DNA from: Mucilaginibacter flavidus
GTDB lineage: Bacteria; Bacteroidota; Bacteroidia; Sphingobacteriales; Sphingobacteriaceae
Direction of reading: 5' to 3'
Length of the DNA stretch: 64,000 nucleotides
Assembly (NCBI RefSeq): GCF_024055575.1
Contig: NZ_JAMXOE010000001.1
Coordinates: forward strand, 913,659 to 977,658
Positions 63,896 through 64,000 of this stretch are shown in pieces. Under the pieces are notes generated by a model that searched no databases, was not told the origin of the DNA, and saw nothing but the letters and a program-made list of their open reading frames with translations. The position numbers and the translations under genes were made by a program. The stretch's first letter is position 1. Every line of letters starts with the position of its first letter.

Positions 63896-64000
63896 TGGCA
63901 CCGACCTACTCTCCCATCCGCTAACCAGCGGACAGTACCACCGGGTCTGGCGGGCTTAACTTCATTGTCCGGATTGGAAATACGTATAAAACAAGAAAGC
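63896..64000 (-). rRNA. rrf: 5S ribosomal RNA, 3' part (runs off the window)
   Basis: The reverse strand of GGCACCGACCTACTCTCCCA (63897-63916) and later CAGTACCACCGGGTCTGGCG are standard 5S rRNA 3'-half sequences. The 5' end lies beyond position 64000; about 105 nt are present. It presumably ends an rRNA operon transcribed towards lower coordinates, with tRNA-Pro about 100 bp downstream. A weak hairpin lies between them. Confidence 0.92.

Overview
The window looks like the chromosome of a Bacteroidota bacterium of the family Sphingobacteriaceae, most likely Mucilaginibacter or a close relative. This is inferred from the gene set and DNA signals; no search was run. The supporting signs are SusC/FecA-type TonB receptors, DUF4249 and DUF4097 families, a LytS/LytTR pair, GH127 and DUF6807 carbohydrate genes, many 'MKK...AQ' signal peptides, and promoter boxes of the Bacteroidota form TAnnTTTG with almost no Shine-Dalgarno sequences.

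Layout. (1) 199-15095, plus strand: a secreted papain-like peptidase with a DUF4384-like domain, then four tandem genes for exported WD40-caspase (peptidase C14) proteins. One of the four is split by a single-base frameshift. (2) 15111-20322: ordinary genes (YeiH-type transporter, DUF2461, DinB, a secreted zinc peptidase, a small periplasmic protein, pirin). (3) 35788 down to 20460, minus strand: about 15 kb encoding ten exported proteins. Transcription would start with a LamG-like/OmpA protein, pass through a lipoprotein, a beta-trefoil protein and four unrecognised secreted proteins, and end in three paralogous metzincin-like metalloproteases. A divergent TPR histidine kinase and NarL-type regulator (35949-38557) share its promoter region, which holds an 18-bp palindrome. 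(4) 38558-41317: a nested-palindrome repeat, an orphan sigma region-2 protein, a CPBP protease and a frameshifted serine hydrolase. (5) 41432-46850: LytS/LytTR regulators, a TonB receptor with an STN domain and a DUF4249 lipoprotein. (6) 47105-52309: a GH127 enzyme and an ECF sigma / anti-sigma / two-DUF4097 operon. (7) 52310-58580: a probable tRNA-like small RNA, a permuted papain-fold candidate, a metal-related TonB receptor cluster and small genes. (8) 58719-64000: a SWIM-domain protein, an oxidoreductase/DUF6807 pair, an orphan gene, tRNA-Pro(TGG) and the 3' part of a 5S rRNA gene.

The strongest candidates for undescribed biology are the exported caspase array with its co-oriented papain-like peptidase (both carry an 'RNLxVxDD' motif), the ten-gene exported metzincin/OmpA locus with its likely regulator, and the ~147-nt tRNA-like RNA with its own promoter and terminator.
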